Shown: in pieces, positions 1 through 11,930 of the stretch
Position numbering within the stretch: position 1 is the first letter of the stretch
How the letters are laid out: every line of letters begins with the position of its first letter
Source of the DNA: Doris montereyensis
Taxonomy: Eukaryota; Mollusca; Gastropoda; Nudibranchia; Dorididae
DNA: 64,000 nucleotides
Assembly (NCBI GenBank): GCA_037039925.1
Contig: JAXRKP010001679.1
Coordinates: forward strand, 17,501 to 81,500
Direction of reading: 5' to 3'
Program-made: the position numbers and the translations under genes
The notes under the pieces: model-generated
Databases searched by the model: none
Told to the model about the DNA's origin: nothing
Seen by the model: the letters and a program-made list of their open reading frames with translations, nothing else

Positions 1-580
1 CTTGTCATATTACTCTGCAACAACAGAATTGATAATTCTGAGGCCAATAGAATTGTTTAGTTTCTTCTTCCTTATTTGTTTCTTTTATAAGTCAATCAAT
101 TGGAAAAACAAAAAGGAATGGTAATTGTGAGGCAATAGAATTGTAAAACAATCTTACATTTTTTGATAATTCTCAAAACCAATAGAATTGATACTTCAAA
201 GTCTGTTTTGTCTAGAATTGGCATAAATCTCAGGCCAATAGAATTGGATACTTTGCAATAGAAAAACAAACAATAAAAAATGAAGTCAATAGAATTAGAT
301 ACACTTGAAGTCAATAGAATCTCATCTTGCAGGCATGAATGTACTGGCTGAGTTTTCAATTGAATTGGATACTGTTTGCAGACTTGTTCATATTACTCTG
401 CGACAACAGTGTCCAGTGAATGCCATTTCTTCTTCCTTCTGTTGTTTCTTTTATAAGTCAGTCAATTGCTGACAAAAAAGGAATGGTCTTGTTTTTAATG
501 TCAATATTTTACATTTTTTTATAAAAACTGTCTAATTAGTCCTTGTACATCTGTTTTGTCTGCTTTTTAAATGCCTCTTT
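1..580. other. AT-rich, no gene; degenerate repeats
   Basis: Degenerate copies of ccaatagaattg and gtcaatagaatt occur between 40 and 365, and a longer duplication (tcatattactctgc at 6 and near 388) is visible. No exon-like or element-like coding sequence was found. Confidence 0.5.
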
Positions 581-635
581 CATAGAATCTGAGCCCGTTG
601 ACATGTAGTTTGGCTAAGTCCTTACGCAATCTTTC

Positions 636-1560
636 TCAAGCTTGTGGTCCATACTGAGAGAACTTCTTGCAGGCATGATGTCTCGGGTTTTCAGGGGTTG
701 GTCTGAGCAGATGTTCAAAATGTTCCACCCATCGTCTTGTCTGTTTTTTTTCGAAGAAAAACGTTGTTGCCCCCGATGTCCTCACTGGTGCAGTCTTGGC
801 CCGGTCTTTACCTGCCAATAGTTTTGCTCTTGTATAAAATGACTGTCCTATCGAAGACGGGCTGTCCTTGCTCTTTCTAGACTTGCCTGACAAACTTGTC
901 TTTGCTCTTTCTACAAGCTGCCTGACAAACTTGTCCTTGCTCTTTCTACAAGCTGCCTGACAAACTTGTCCTTGCTCTTTCTACAAGCTGCCTGACAAAC
1001 TTGTCCTTGCTCTTTCTACAAGCTGCCTGACAAACTTGTCTTTGCTCTTTCTACAAACAAACTTGTCCTTGTCCATTTTGATGCTTTTCTTTACCTGGGT
1101 GGCTGCCACAGCATATTCCTTTGTAGATTTTTTCTTTTTCCCTCCTTGCCCTGCCACTGTTCAATACTTCCTTCTTCCTCCTCCCGGTTGCTATTTTGTC
1201 AAATGTTTCGCCAATCCACGATTTGTGTTTTTAGTCATTTCTTCCTAAAATCTCTTCACACGTCTCTGTGACGACTTCCTTCACTTGGTTCCAATGGTTT
1301 TCGACACCCTTTTCGATGATATGTTCTAGAGGCTGAAATTTGTTTTTGAGACAGACTTGAAATTGTTATTTCTTGTTTCTTTGTAGCAAGTTGACTTGGA
1401 ACTTTGGTTGCTTGAAACCATCTCTGTTGTTGTATTTCCTAAGCCTTAGTTTCAACACTGCCAGGAGTAGATGGTGGTCTGATCCTATATCTGCATCTCT
1501 AAGAACTCAAACATTTTCCAATGAGCGCCTAAACTTATGGGATATGCAGAAAGGGTCGAT
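636..1560 (-). pseudogene. LINE ORF2 fragment, endonuclease end and linker
   Basis: On the minus strand, broken frames between about 1560 and 1030 include an endonuclease-like SDHHLLLA motif. This is followed by a basic linker and, at 893-636, RWVEHFEHLLRPTPENP, a segment typical of the region between endonuclease and reverse transcriptase in non-LTR retrotransposons. Stops and shifts make it non-functional. The linker has been amplified as a 35-bp tandem array. Confidence 0.7.
861..1072. repeat. 35-bp minisatellite inside the LINE linker
   Basis: About six copies of a unit containing tgacaaacttgtccttgctc and then tttctacaagctgcc. On the minus strand it reads as repeated KFVRQLVERA-type sequence, the same as the LINE linker around it. 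Confidence 0.9.
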
Positions 1561-1639
1561 TGGATTTTCTGTGTCACCGAGTGGAAAAGCAGAAGGAATA
1601 TTAATATATCGCTGATAAAAAGGTGGATTTATAATCTGT

Positions 1640-1960
1640 ATCCACGCACAAGTGCAGGCTCACCGACTGCACACCATGTATCCCCTCAGCAGATCATTTC
1701 ATTCAAAGTCCTTCTCAACTCCCTGGGGAGCATACACTTCACTAGCCCCTTGGTTTTTCGTAATAACGACACTCTGACAAGATCTTTTTATACCTATAGC
1801 TGGATACTCATTTACACCTGAGTCAAGGGAGGAAAAAAGAGTGAAGCACCTTTCCTAAGAGTAAAACGTTATGCAAAAAAACCCAACAACAACACACCCC
1901 CGCCTGTGCCAGCCGCGGGTTTGAACCAGTGTCGTCGTAGTGATAACACGTTTACAACAC
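1640..1960 (+). mobile_element. dispersed repeat family C, copy 1
   Basis: About 320 bp, sharing caaagtccttctcaactcc, ctgacaagatc and cacctgagtc in the same order with 39655-40010. The end has a tRNA B-box-like gggtttgaaccag. It is probably a SINE read from its 3' side, but neither boundary is certain. Confidence 0.6.
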
Positions 1961-1962
1961 TG

Positions 1963-2078
1963 AAACACCACTACGGTTCAGCTACAACACCACTACGTTC
2001 AGCTACAACACCACTAGTTCAGCTACAACACTACTACGGTTCAGCTACAACACCACTACGGTTCAGCTACAACACCTT
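1963..2078. repeat. 22-bp minisatellite
   Basis: Five to six copies of cagctacaacaccactacgg plus two bases. It abuts the end of repeat C and grows out of the phrase acaacac-tac-gttcagctat, which is also present after copy 2 near 39990-40010. Confidence 0.85.
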
Positions 2079-2079
2079 T

Positions 2080-3195
2080 AGGGAAAGCATTAGAAATAAA
2101 GAATACAAATCTAAAAATAGCATTAGAAACAGAGAGTACAAAATCTAAAAAAGCATTGGAAATAGAGAATACAAATCTAAAAATAGCATTAGAAATAGAG
2201 ATTCCAAATCTAAAAAAACATTAAAAAATAGAGAATACAAATCTAAAAATAGCATTAGAAATAAAGAATACAAATATAAAACTAGCATTAGAAATAGAGA
2301 ATACAAATCTAAAAATAGCATTAGATATACAGAATGCAAATCTATAAAAAGCATTAGAAATAGAGAACACAAATCTAAAAAAGCTTAGAAATAGGAAATA
2401 CAAAGCTAAAAATAGCATTAGAAATAGGAAATACAACTCTAAAACAAATTTTCAAATAGAAATAAAATTTAAAAAACTTTTCAAAACAAATTTTCAATTA
2501 TAGAGAATACAAATTTAAAAAACGTTTTCAAATAGAGAATACAAATCTAGAAATAGCATTATAAAGAAATAGCACAAATCTAAAAAACATTTTCCAATAA
2601 AAAAAATACAAATCAAAGAAATAAAAATACAAATCAAGAAATAGCTAGAAATAGATAATACAAATCTAAAAAAACGTTTTCAAATAGAGAATACAATTCT
2701 AGAAATAGCATTAAAAATAGAAAATACAAATCTAAAACAAGCTTTCAAATAGAGAATACAAATTTAAAAAACGTTTTCAAATAGAGAATATAAATCTAGA
2801 AATAGCATAAGAAATAGAAAATACAAATCTAGAAATAGCATTAGAAATAGAAAATACAAATCTAAAAATAGCATTAGAAATCGAAACTACAAATCTAAAA
2901 CAAATTTTCATATAAAGAATACAAATCTAAAAATGGCATTAGAAATAGAAAATACAGATTTAAAACAAGTTTCCAAATAGAGAATATAAATCTAAAAAAC
3001 GTTTTCAAATAGAGAATACAAATTTAGAAATAGCATTAGAAATAGAAAATACAAATCTAAAAATAGCATTAGAAATAGAAAATTCAAATTTAAAACAAGT
3101 TTCCAAATAGAAATACAAATCTAAAAAACGTTTTCAAATAGAGAACACAAACCTAGAAATAGCATTAGAAATAGAGAATAGAAATCTTTAAAAAG
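2080..3195. repeat. 33-bp A-rich minisatellite, about 30 copies
   Basis: The unit contains gcattagaaatagagaatac and aaatctaaaaata. A second unit type with gttttcaaatagag is interspersed. The long minus-strand reading frames here come from the unit length, not from a gene. Confidence 0.9.
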
Positions 3196-3454
3196 TTTGT
3201 GAAGTTTTAACAAGGCTGAAAGACGACATAGCACGTATAACACCATGGTATTCAGTCTCTGGTAATGAATTGATTTAATACACCGCAATGAGCAACGCTG
3301 GTGAGGCATAATTAACTCGGTAATATCTGTCGTTAAAGCCTGGCAATTGGGTAGACTTCACAGGCGTATAACTAACTGTTGAGAGTTAATTATACTTTGT
3401 AATAACATGTACGTGCAGACGCGCTTGCCATTTATGGTAGTGGCGGTGTTGTGT

Positions 3455-3789
3455 TCTGATGGTGGTGGTGTGTGTGTGTGTAATGGGGGGGGTGATGTTT
3501 GTGTGTCAGTGTGGGGAGTGTGTGTGTTTGTGTATGTGTGTGTGTGAGAGAGAGTGTGGGGAGTGTCTGTGTGCGTTTATGTGTATGTATGTGCGAGTGT
3601 GGGGAGTGTCCGTGTTTGTGTGCGTGTGTGTATGAGAGTGTGGGGAGTGTGTGTGTGTTTGAGACTGGGGTGTTTTCGTGTTTGTGTGTGTGTGTGTGTG
3701 TTTGAGTATGTATGCGTTTATGTGTATCTGTATGTGTGTGAGACTGGGGTGTTTTCGTGTTAGTGTGTGTGTGTGTCTGTGTGTGAGAG

Positions 3790-3821
<32 letters not shown>

Positions 3822-6800
3822 GGGGGGGGAGGAAGAGAGAGTGGGGAGTGTTTGTATGTGTTTATGCGTATGTGTGTGCGTGTGTGTGGTAAGTGTTTGT
3901 GTGCATTATGTGTTTGTGTGCGTTTATATGTTTGTGTGTTTGTGTGTGTGTGTGTGATTTTTGTGTGCGTTTATGTTTGTGTGTGTGTGGTGATTGTGTG
4001 TGTGCGTTTATGTGTGTGTGTTTGTATGTGTGTGTGGTGATTGTTTGTGTGCGTTTATGTGTGTGTGTGTATGTGTGTGTGGTGAATGTTTGTGTGCGTT
4101 TATGTGTGTGTGTGTGTATGTGTGTGTGGTGAATGTTTGTGTGCGTTTATGTGTGTGTGTTTGTATGTGTGTGTGGTGAATGTTTGTGTGCGTTAATGTG
4201 TCTGTGTGTATGTGTGTGTGGTGATTGTTTGTGTGCATTTATGTGTGTGTGTGTTTGTATGTGTTTGTGGTGATTGTTTGTGTGCGTTTATGTGTGTGTG
4301 TGTGTGTGTGTGTGGTGAATGTTTGTGTGCGTTTATGTGTGTGTGTGTATGTGTGTGTGGTGAAAGTTTGTGTGCGTTAATGTGTATGTTTATGTCTAGG
4401 TTTAAGGTGAGTGTTTTTGTGCGTTTATGTGTATGTCTGTGTATATGGTGAGTGTGTTTGTGCGTTAATGTATGTGTGTGTATGTGTGTGTGGTGAATGT
4501 TTGTGTGCGTTTATGTGTGTGTGTGTATGTGTGTGTGGTGATTGTTTGTGTGCGTTAATGTGTATGTTTATGTCTAGGTTTAAGGTGAGTGTTTTTGTGC
4601 GTTTATGTGTATGTCTGTGTATATGGTGAGTGTGTTTGTGCGTTAATGTATGTGTGTGTATGTGTGTGTGGTGAATGTTTGTGTGCGTTTATGTTTGTGT
4701 GTGTGTGTGTGGTGAATATTTGTGTGCGTTTATGTGTGTGTGTGTGTGGTGAATTTTTGTGTGCGTTTATGTATGTGTGTGTGTGGTGAGTGTTTTTGTG
4801 CGTTTATGTGTATGTGTGTGTGTGAGATGAGTGTGTTTGTGCGTTTATATGTATGTGTGTGTGTGTATTTGTGTGGTGAGTGTTTTTGTGCGTTAATGTG
4901 TATGTATGTGTGTGTGGTGTGTGTTTTTGTGCGTTAATATGTATGTATGTGTGTGTGTGTGGTGAGTATTTTGTGCGTTAATGTGTGTATGTATGTGTGT
5001 GTATGGTGAGTGTTTTTGTGCGTTAATGTGTATGTATGTGTGTGTGTATGGTGAGTGTTTTTGTGCGTTAATTTGTATGTATGCGTATGTGTATGTGTGT
5101 GTGTTTGTGCGTTTATGTGTATGTATGTGTGTGTGTGGTGAGTGTTTTGTGCGTTTATGTATATGTGTGTGTTTGTGCGTTTATGTGTATGTGTGTGTGT
5201 GTGTGGTGAGTGTTTTTGTGCGTTTATGTATATGTGTGTGTGTGTGAGATGAGTGTGTTTGTGCGTTTATGTGTATGTGTGTGTATGTGTGTGGTGAGTG
5301 TTTTTTTCGTTAATGTGTATGTGCATGTGTATGGTGAGTGATTTTGTGCGTTAATGTGTATGTGTGTGTGTGTGTGTAGTGAGTGTTTTTGTGCGTTAAT
5401 GTGTATGTTTGTGTGTGTGTGTGGTGAGTGTTTTTGTGCGTTAACGTGTATGTTTGTGTGTGTGTGTGGTGAGTGTTTTTGTGCGTTAACGTGTATGTTT
5501 GTGTGTGTGTGTAGTGAGTGTTTTTGTGCGTTAATGTGTATGTGTGTGTGTGTGTGTAGTGAGTGTTTTTGTGCGTTAACGTGTATGTTTGTGTGTGTGT
5601 GTGGTGAGTATTTTTGTGCGTTAACGTGTATGTTTGTTTGTGTGTGTGTGGTGAGTGTTTTTGTGCGTTAATGTGTATGTTTGTGTATGTTTGTGTGTGT
5701 GTGTGTGAGTGTTTTTGTACGTTAATGTGTATGTTTGTGTGTGTGTGAGTGTTTTTGTGCGTTAATGTGTATGTTTGTGTGTGTGTGTGGTGAGTGTTTT
5801 TGTACGTTAATGTGTATGTTTGTGTGTGTGTGAGTGCTTTTGTGTATTAATGTGTATGTTTGTGTATGTTTGTGTGTGTGTGTGAGTGTTTTTGTGCGTT
5901 AATGTGTATGTTTGTGTGTGTGTGTGGTGAGTGTTTTTGTACGTTAATGTGTATGTTTGTGTGTGTGTGTGAGAGTGCTTTTGTGTGTATCTAATGTGTA
6001 TGTTTGTGTGTATGTTTGTGTGTGTGTGTGTGTGTGTTTTTGTATGTTAATGTGTATGTTTGTGTGTGTATGTGTAAGTGCTTTTGTGCGTTAATGTGTA
6101 TGTTTGTGTGTGTGTGTGTAGTGAGTGTTTTTGTGCGTTAATGTGTATGTTTGTGTTTGTGTGTGTGTGTGTGTGTGGTGAGTGTTTTTGTACGTTAATG
6201 TGTGTGTTTGTGTGTGTGTGTGTGGGTGTGTGTGGTAAGTGTCTGTGTACATTTATATATGTGTTTGTCTGTGTGTGTGTGCAGTGAGTATTTGTGTGCA
6301 TAACGCATATGTGTGTGTATGTATGTGTTTGTGCGTGTGTGTGTGGTGAGTGTTTGCGTAAATGTATGCATGTATGTATGTGTGTGTGTGTGGTGAGTGT
6401 ATGCGTGCATTAATGTATGTGTATATGTGTGTGTGTGGTGAGTGTATGCGTGCATTTGTGTATGTGTGTGTGTGTGTGTGGTGAGTGTTTGTGTGCATTT
6501 ATGTATGTGTGTATAGGTTTGTGCGTGTGTGTGTGTGTGTGTGGGGGAGGATATTTGTGTGCATTTATGTATGTGTATATAGGTTTGTGCGTGTGTGTGT
6601 GTGTGTGTGGGGGGGTATTTGTGTGCATTTATGTATGTGTGTGTATAGGTTTGTGTGTGTGTGTGTGTGGGGAGGGGGTATTTGTGTGCATTTATGTATG
6701 TGTGTATAGGTTTGTGTGTGTGTGTACCAAGACGATGGGGGGGGGTATTTGTGTGCATTTATGTATGTGTTTGTGCGTGCGTGTGGTGAGTGTTTGTGTG

Positions 6801-6895
6801 TACTTATGTATGTGTTTGTGTGTATGTGTGTGTGCGTGTGTTTGTGTGTGTGTGTAAGTGTTTGTGTGCATTTATGTGCGTGTGTGTTTTTCACA
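3455..6895. repeat. 3.4-kb TG-rich compound array
   Basis: (TG)n runs alternate with a degenerate 45-55-bp unit built around gtgagtgtttttgtgcgttaa and tgtgtatg. A GATA/GA patch lies at 3785-3840. G runs (ggggggg) appear near 3820, 6605 and 6735. There is no coding sequence. Confidence 0.92.
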
Positions 6896-6899
6896 TTGG

Positions 6900-7187
6900 T
6901 ACCAAGCTTATGGTACATGTGTGAGTGCAGTGCGCGTATGTATATTCTAGATGTATGTACGCGCATTAAGGAAAAGAGTAGGGTGGGTCTGAGGGCTTAA
7001 GGGGGGGGAGGAGGGGCTGGGGGCCTGAGCTTGAAAGCAATATAATATGGGCCTAGTGGCCGACATATTTCACATTGTACCATATGTTTGACATGAACTG
7101 AATGACACAATACGTTAATACAAGTTGTAAAAATTAGACCTTTAGACGTCATAACGTTACGTGGTGGTGATGTTCAATTGTTAATGG
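6900..7187. other. unassigned spacer between two arrays
   Basis: Single-copy-looking sequence with a G-rich patch at 7000-7025. ggtaccaag appears at 6897, shared with the next array. No gene was seen. Confidence 0.4.
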
Positions 7188-8034
7188 TACCAAGAGGATA
7201 TGGTAAGTATATCACAATGGTACCAAATGAGGATATATCATTGGGTAAGTATGGTAAGTATATCACATTGGGTACCAAGAGGATATGGTAAGTATATCAC
7301 AATGGGTACCAAGAGGATATGGTAAGTATATCACAATGGGTACCAAGGATATGGTAAGTATATCACAATGGTACCAAGAGGGATATCACAATGGTAAAGA
7401 GGATATATCACAATGGGTACCAAGAGGATATGGTAAGTATATCACATTGGGTACAAGAGGATATGGTAAGTATATCACATTGGGTACCAAGAGGATATGG
7501 TAAGTATATCACAATGGTACACAAAGAGGATATGGTAAGTATATCACATTGGTACCAAGAGGATATGGTAAGTATATCACATTGGGTACCAAGAGGATAT
7601 GGTAAGTATATCACAATGGTACCAAGAGGATATGGTAAGTATATCACATTGGTACCAAGAGGATATGGTAAGTATATCACATTGGGTACCAAGAGGATAT
7701 GGTAAGTATATCACAATGGTACCAAGAGGATATGGTAAGTATATCACATTGGTACCAAGAGGATATGGTAAGTATATCACAATGGTACCAAGAGGATATG
7801 GTAAGTATATCACAATGGTACCAAGAGGATATGGTAAGTATATCACAATGGTACCAAGAGGATATGGTAAGTATATCACATTGGGTACCAAGAGGATATG
7901 GTAAGTATATCACATTGGGTACCAAGAGGATATGGTAAGTATATCACAATGGTACCAAGAGGATATGGTAAGTATATCATTGGGTACAAGAGGATTGGGT
8001 ACCAAGAGGATATGGTAAGTATATCACAATGGGT
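7188..8034 (+). repeat. 33/34-bp minisatellite with a donor-like motif in every unit
   Basis: About 24 copies of a unit containing ggtaccaagaggatatgg and taagtatatcacaat. Each unit carries GGTAAGTAT, the U1 snRNA-complementary 5' splice-site consensus, in the same orientation as the contactin gene. Units differ mainly in G or T run length. Confidence 0.95.
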
Positions 8035-8067
8035 TGATTGCTAAAATGAAGAAGTCAAAGGCTCGGT

Positions 8068-8398
8068 TTGATTTCATTTACCCACATCCACCACTAAGGT
8101 GATCTCGATGGTTTTGGTAGGATTTTGTTTTTAAATGTTGCCGGGACTGTTAACACCTAAGGGATATTTAAAAAGTGCACAGAGTGTTGTGATCTGCACA
8201 CGCGGGACCTCCTTTTTTATCGGCAGTCTCTGATGTGACTAGGTGTCGATCCACTTACCTGGACCAGGGGGGGGAGGGGGGAAATTTTGCCCGAAAAAAA
8301 AATCGAGAAACTTTTTGAACCGTTGGCGGGATTCGAACTCACTACCTGTTGATTGAGGAACCGACACCTTGCCTCTGGACTACGGAGTCCCCCTAAAG
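8068..8398 (-). mobile_element. SINE family B, nearly full copy
   Basis: Read on the minus strand, it has a tRNA-like head with B box ggttcgaa-type sequence (gattcgaactc on plus), a middle with lysine-poor C/T runs, a conserved stretch with gttgtgatctgcacac, and an A/T tail related to gatttgatttacccac. More than ten related copies occur in this window. Confidence 0.8.
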
Positions 8399-8410
8399 AC
8401 TTGGAACTCG

Positions 8411-8718
8411 AAGTCAAACTACGTCATCAAAACAGCACGTCTCTCCTTGCTCGTCTGACTCCAAGTCAAACTACGTCATCAAAGCAGCACGTCTCTCCTT
8501 GCTCGTCTGACTCCAAGTCAAACTACATCATCAAAGCAGCACGTCTCTCCTTGCTCGTCTGACTCCAAGTCAAACTACGTCATCAAAGCAGCACGTCTCT
8601 CCTTGCTCGTCTGACTCCAAGTCAAACTACGTCATCAAAGCAGCACGTCTCTCCTTGCTCGTCTGACTCCAAGTCAAACTACGTCATCAAAGCAGCATGT
8701 CTCTCGTTGCATGTCTGT
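8411..8718. repeat. 52-bp minisatellite, about six copies
   Basis: The unit starts aagtcaaactacgtcatcaa and ends ccttgctcgtctgactcc. Unit starts fall at 8411, 8463, 8515, 8567, 8619 and 8671. It lies between a SINE-B and a SINE-A copy. Confidence 0.95.
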
Positions 8719-8727
8719 AGAATAAGT

Positions 8728-9028
8728 CAATTTAAGTTCCTTCACGGGCGTTACGGCCCATAGAACCCGAGCTTATCCTGGTTTCCTTAGCGTGAAGCGG
8801 AACAGGTGATAAAATATAATCGCTCACTGGACACGATGCTAGTCTGACGCAGATTAAAAAAACTAAGCTAGCGCTTGCACATATTTACACCTGGGGCGAG
8901 CGGGGGAAATGCGTGTTGAGGGTATTTTCCAAAAGAACACAACGTCAGACCTAGCTTTGCTAGGGTTCGAACCGGACCTCATGCCACCGAGTCCGGCAGC
9001 TTAAACACCTGGCCACTGACGCCCCACT
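8728..9028 (-). mobile_element. SINE family A copy
   Basis: On the minus strand it begins with a tRNA Leu/Ser-like head (B box ggttcgaaccc-like, plus strand gggttcgaaccgg) and contains tgttccttgggaaa-like, gcgtcagactagc-like and cggtttctatagc-like blocks in the fixed order seen in other copies. Confidence 0.8.
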
Positions 9029-9469
9029 CATCACAGTATGGCAATAATGATCTTCAAATATTGATTGTCACCTGCACTCATTTCACCCTAGTGCAGTAAG
9101 GCTGTGGAGTGGACTGCTAACAAAAGTAAAACGCAATAATAGTAATGAAGACTTTAAAGACAGAATTAAGCACATCACTCTAAATCCAAAGTTGGACTAA
9201 CGTTTTGGGTTGAATTAAAATTTTCACGCTGGCAGTAATACTCAAGACTTGAGTTGGTCGGCTGTTATGAAGAATACGGATAAGAATGAGTTCATATCTG
9301 CTATATACTCTTCTTGTTTTGAAGTCAGAAACACGGTTTGATGTACGTCCGTGTACCCACACAAGGTGAGGTAACTCCGGCTGTGCGTCATCTTATCCGA
9401 CAGCAGGCTCTTTCGTTCAACGCCTTTCTCGCCTTCCTATGGGAGAGGGGTGGGGGGAGGGGGACTCGG

Positions 9470-10080
9470 TAGTCCAGAGGCAAGGTGTTGGCCTCTCAAC
9501 CCAAGAGTCATGAATTCAAGGCCCGCCAACGGTTGACATATTATTATGTTCTCGAGTTTCTTCGAGTAAACTCTACCCCTCTGGTTCAGGTAGGCAGACG
9601 ACACTTAATAAACTCTACCCCTCTGGTTCAGGTAGGCAGACGGCACTTAATAAACTCTACCCCTCTGGTTCAGGTAGGCAGACGACACTTAATAAACTCT
9701 ACTCCTCTGGTTCAGGTAGGCAGACGGCACTTAATAAACTCTACCCCTCTGGTTCAGGTAGGCAGACGACACTTAATAAACTCTACCCCTCTGGTTCAGG
9801 TAGGCAGACGACACTTAATAAACTCTACCCCTCTGGTTCAGATAGGCAGACGACACTTAATAAACTCTACCCCTCTGGTTCAGGTAGGCATACGACACCT
9901 AATCCTATCAGAGACGGGATGTTAGAAAAAGAGGTCCCGTGTGCAGATCACAACAGTGTGTACGCTACAGATGCTTTGACTGTTTGGAGGGCAGTCCGGG
10001 CAGAATTTAAAATCCTACCAAAAACCCTTAGATCGCCGAAGTTGTGGATATGGGGAAATCAAATCGAATCAAATCAAAAT
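9470..10080 (+). mobile_element. SINE family B copy with internal tandem expansion
   Basis: The head (ggtagtccagaggcaaggtg, ctctcaac, cgccaacggttg) and the tail (ggaggtcccgtgtgcagatc-like, gcagtccgggcagaattta, ttgtggatatgggg) are normal for the family. Between them a 42-bp segment is repeated eight times, which almost doubles the element. Confidence 0.88.
9562..9900 (+). repeat. 42-bp minisatellite inside SINE B, eight copies
   Basis: The unit contains aactctacccctctggttca and ggtaggcagacgacactta. The same single-copy segment is visible in unexpanded SINE-B copies, for example at 49450-49495. The 146-residue open frame here is a by-product of the 14-codon unit. Confidence 0.95.
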
Positions 10081-11579
10081 CCATAGCGTACAAAATCGTG
10101 AAGAAAACCAGGCTCTTGGCGCATTACATTAAAAAAAACAAAACAAAAACATTTGGTGCCCGTGTGTGTTCTTTTCACAGTGCAACCCCCCCCCCCCCCC
10201 AAACAAACAAAAAACACAGCAGCGGAAATACCAAGTACCAACGAATAAGATAAAGCACGAAAGAACGTTTTAAGAACGGTACGCTTCATGGTGCTGGAGC
10301 TTATCCCGGTTTCAATAACGTGGAGCAGAACATCGCCTCGCGGAAACGAAGACAAATCCGACCACTTCGTGATAAAGGGAGTTAACAAAGTATAATACTG
10401 TGTGCTGTGAGTTGTCTCGCACTGTGTTACAGGTGAGTGACCTACTTCGATCAGGACGTCGCCATTTTAGAACGGAAGTGGAACATTGGTGTGCTTCTCT
10501 CTCAACGACCAGGCTAAAGTTGATAAGGTGAGAGTCCGATAAGAAGTTGTTATCTTTTTGACGAATGTCAATTTGATGATCTAGTTCAACAGTATGAGAC
10601 GAACCTGTTTATCTCAATTATTGTAGGGAACATTTATTTAGTTTTGACGACAGATTTGTCACCGCTGACTGTTATCACTCTATAAAATATGTCAAAGCAT
10701 GACTCAATGAATGCTTTTGTTAAACGTATTGAACTTTTTGACAACATTATTTCCGGGTTTCAGATAAAGTAGATCTAGATAAGATAAACGTCTAGTAGAG
10801 AAGCTAAAAGGGTAGTTTAGGTTATGTTTATATGAAGATATAAAGCAGAGGGAAACGTTTCAGATTATTGAATCAAAGGATAGGGATTAAAGACTAACAA
10901 GGGCTTTTATCAATCACATTTTTCAGTTGTTTAATTTGAATCCTTGATATGTTTATTATTATGACATACATGACTTTTTGATAAATTTTTAGTCTAGAGC
11001 GGGAAAGGAGTACGGTAATCTGGACCCAGCCATTATTTTAACATCTATCACGATGCCTGACACACAGGCCCCCAACTTCCCTTCCTCCATCCCAGCTGAG
11101 CACAGGTGATAGAATAAAATGCATGGCTGGATCCAGATCATGGAATTCCTCGCCAAGGCGGAAATTATATTAAAGCAATTAAATCTCTTCCAAATTTTAC
11201 TCAAGTTTATTTTGTCATGACTAGGATACAGCATTTTTTTTTTTTTTTTAAGTAGTCAAGTTGTAAAATAACATAGAAGAATCATGTAGGCTAGTCCCTT
11301 CTTTTTCTTCTGCTTCTTCATCTTTTGGCATTTCCCTATTAGGGGAGGCCACAGCAGATCATCTTTAATATCTTATTATAACAATAAAAGATTATTTTTT
11401 AACATAAAGCTATAGGCATATTTATTTTACACAAGTACATGCCATACAATGATAGTTATAATGTCCTTATAAGAAGTTCACGCATTACATCAACTACCAC
11501 ATCACCCGCCTTAGGCGTAGCCTCCTTCCAGAGAGTCTGTGTGGATTCTGAATAGGACCATGACACTATTGAATGATGA
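10081..11579. other. mostly unassigned region before the LINE relic
   Basis: It holds a poly(C) run at 10187-10200, a short SINE-A fragment near 10288-10345, the possible promoter described separately, and a poly(T) run at 11235-11250. The rest is AT-rich sequence in which I see no gene. Confidence 0.4.
10380..10530 (+). promoter_or_regulatory. possible promoter / 5' UTR exon
   Basis: This is a weak candidate for the start of the contactin transcript. It holds a TATA-like stretch (tataatactg), a YY1-like GCCATTTT and an ETS-like ACGGAAGTG close together near 10460-10480. A donor-like GGTGAGAG follows near 10527, and another (CAGGTGAGTG) lies near 10433. The next coding exon is 2.2 kb downstream and begins after an acceptor, so an upstream non-coding exon is needed somewhere. 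Nothing here is proven; motif clusters like this also occur by chance. Confidence 0.25.
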
Positions 11580-11930
11580 CTTAAATTGCAGTAAGACAGC
11601 TCCAAGAGAATGTTATAAAAACAAAATGCAAGTTTTTATTCTTTTGTTGACTCGAACAAAGCATTTGATTTGGCACTAGTGAGCAGAGATGAGACCTCCT
11701 GTTAAACATGGTAAAGTTTGGAGACCAATCCAAAATTGTTCACAATTGTACGTGCTGGCAAACATTCAAGACACACACACAAACTTAGATTTTATCCCTT
11801 TTTCAATGGAGTAATTCACTGTGAAGCAGGGTTGCTTCCTTGCCCCATTCTATTTGGCCTTATGTTCACAGTCGTACTAACAGAGGTGCCTCCAAAGACA
11901 TGGATATTGCCTAGGATGGTAATGACCCAT
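11580..11930 (+). pseudogene. LINE reverse-transcriptase fragment
   Basis: Broken plus-strand frames resemble the RT core of non-LTR elements. One frame has a degenerate AFD-like motif (SNKAFDLA-type near 11640-11680). Later, NGVIHC and LFGLMFTVVLT stand where intact elements have N-G-V-K-Q-G-C and L-F-x-x-M-F. Frameshifts and stops make it a relic. Confidence 0.6.

Noticed and set aside
3499..7000. Cys-Val and His-Thr repeat proteins on both strands
   Set aside because: Simple (TG)n/(CA)n translation.
7285..7938. GYGKYIT-type repeat proteins
   Set aside because: 33-bp array with no splice or start context.
8411..8718. CRISPR-like direct repeats
   Set aside because: Units are contiguous with no unique spacers, and the genome is animal.
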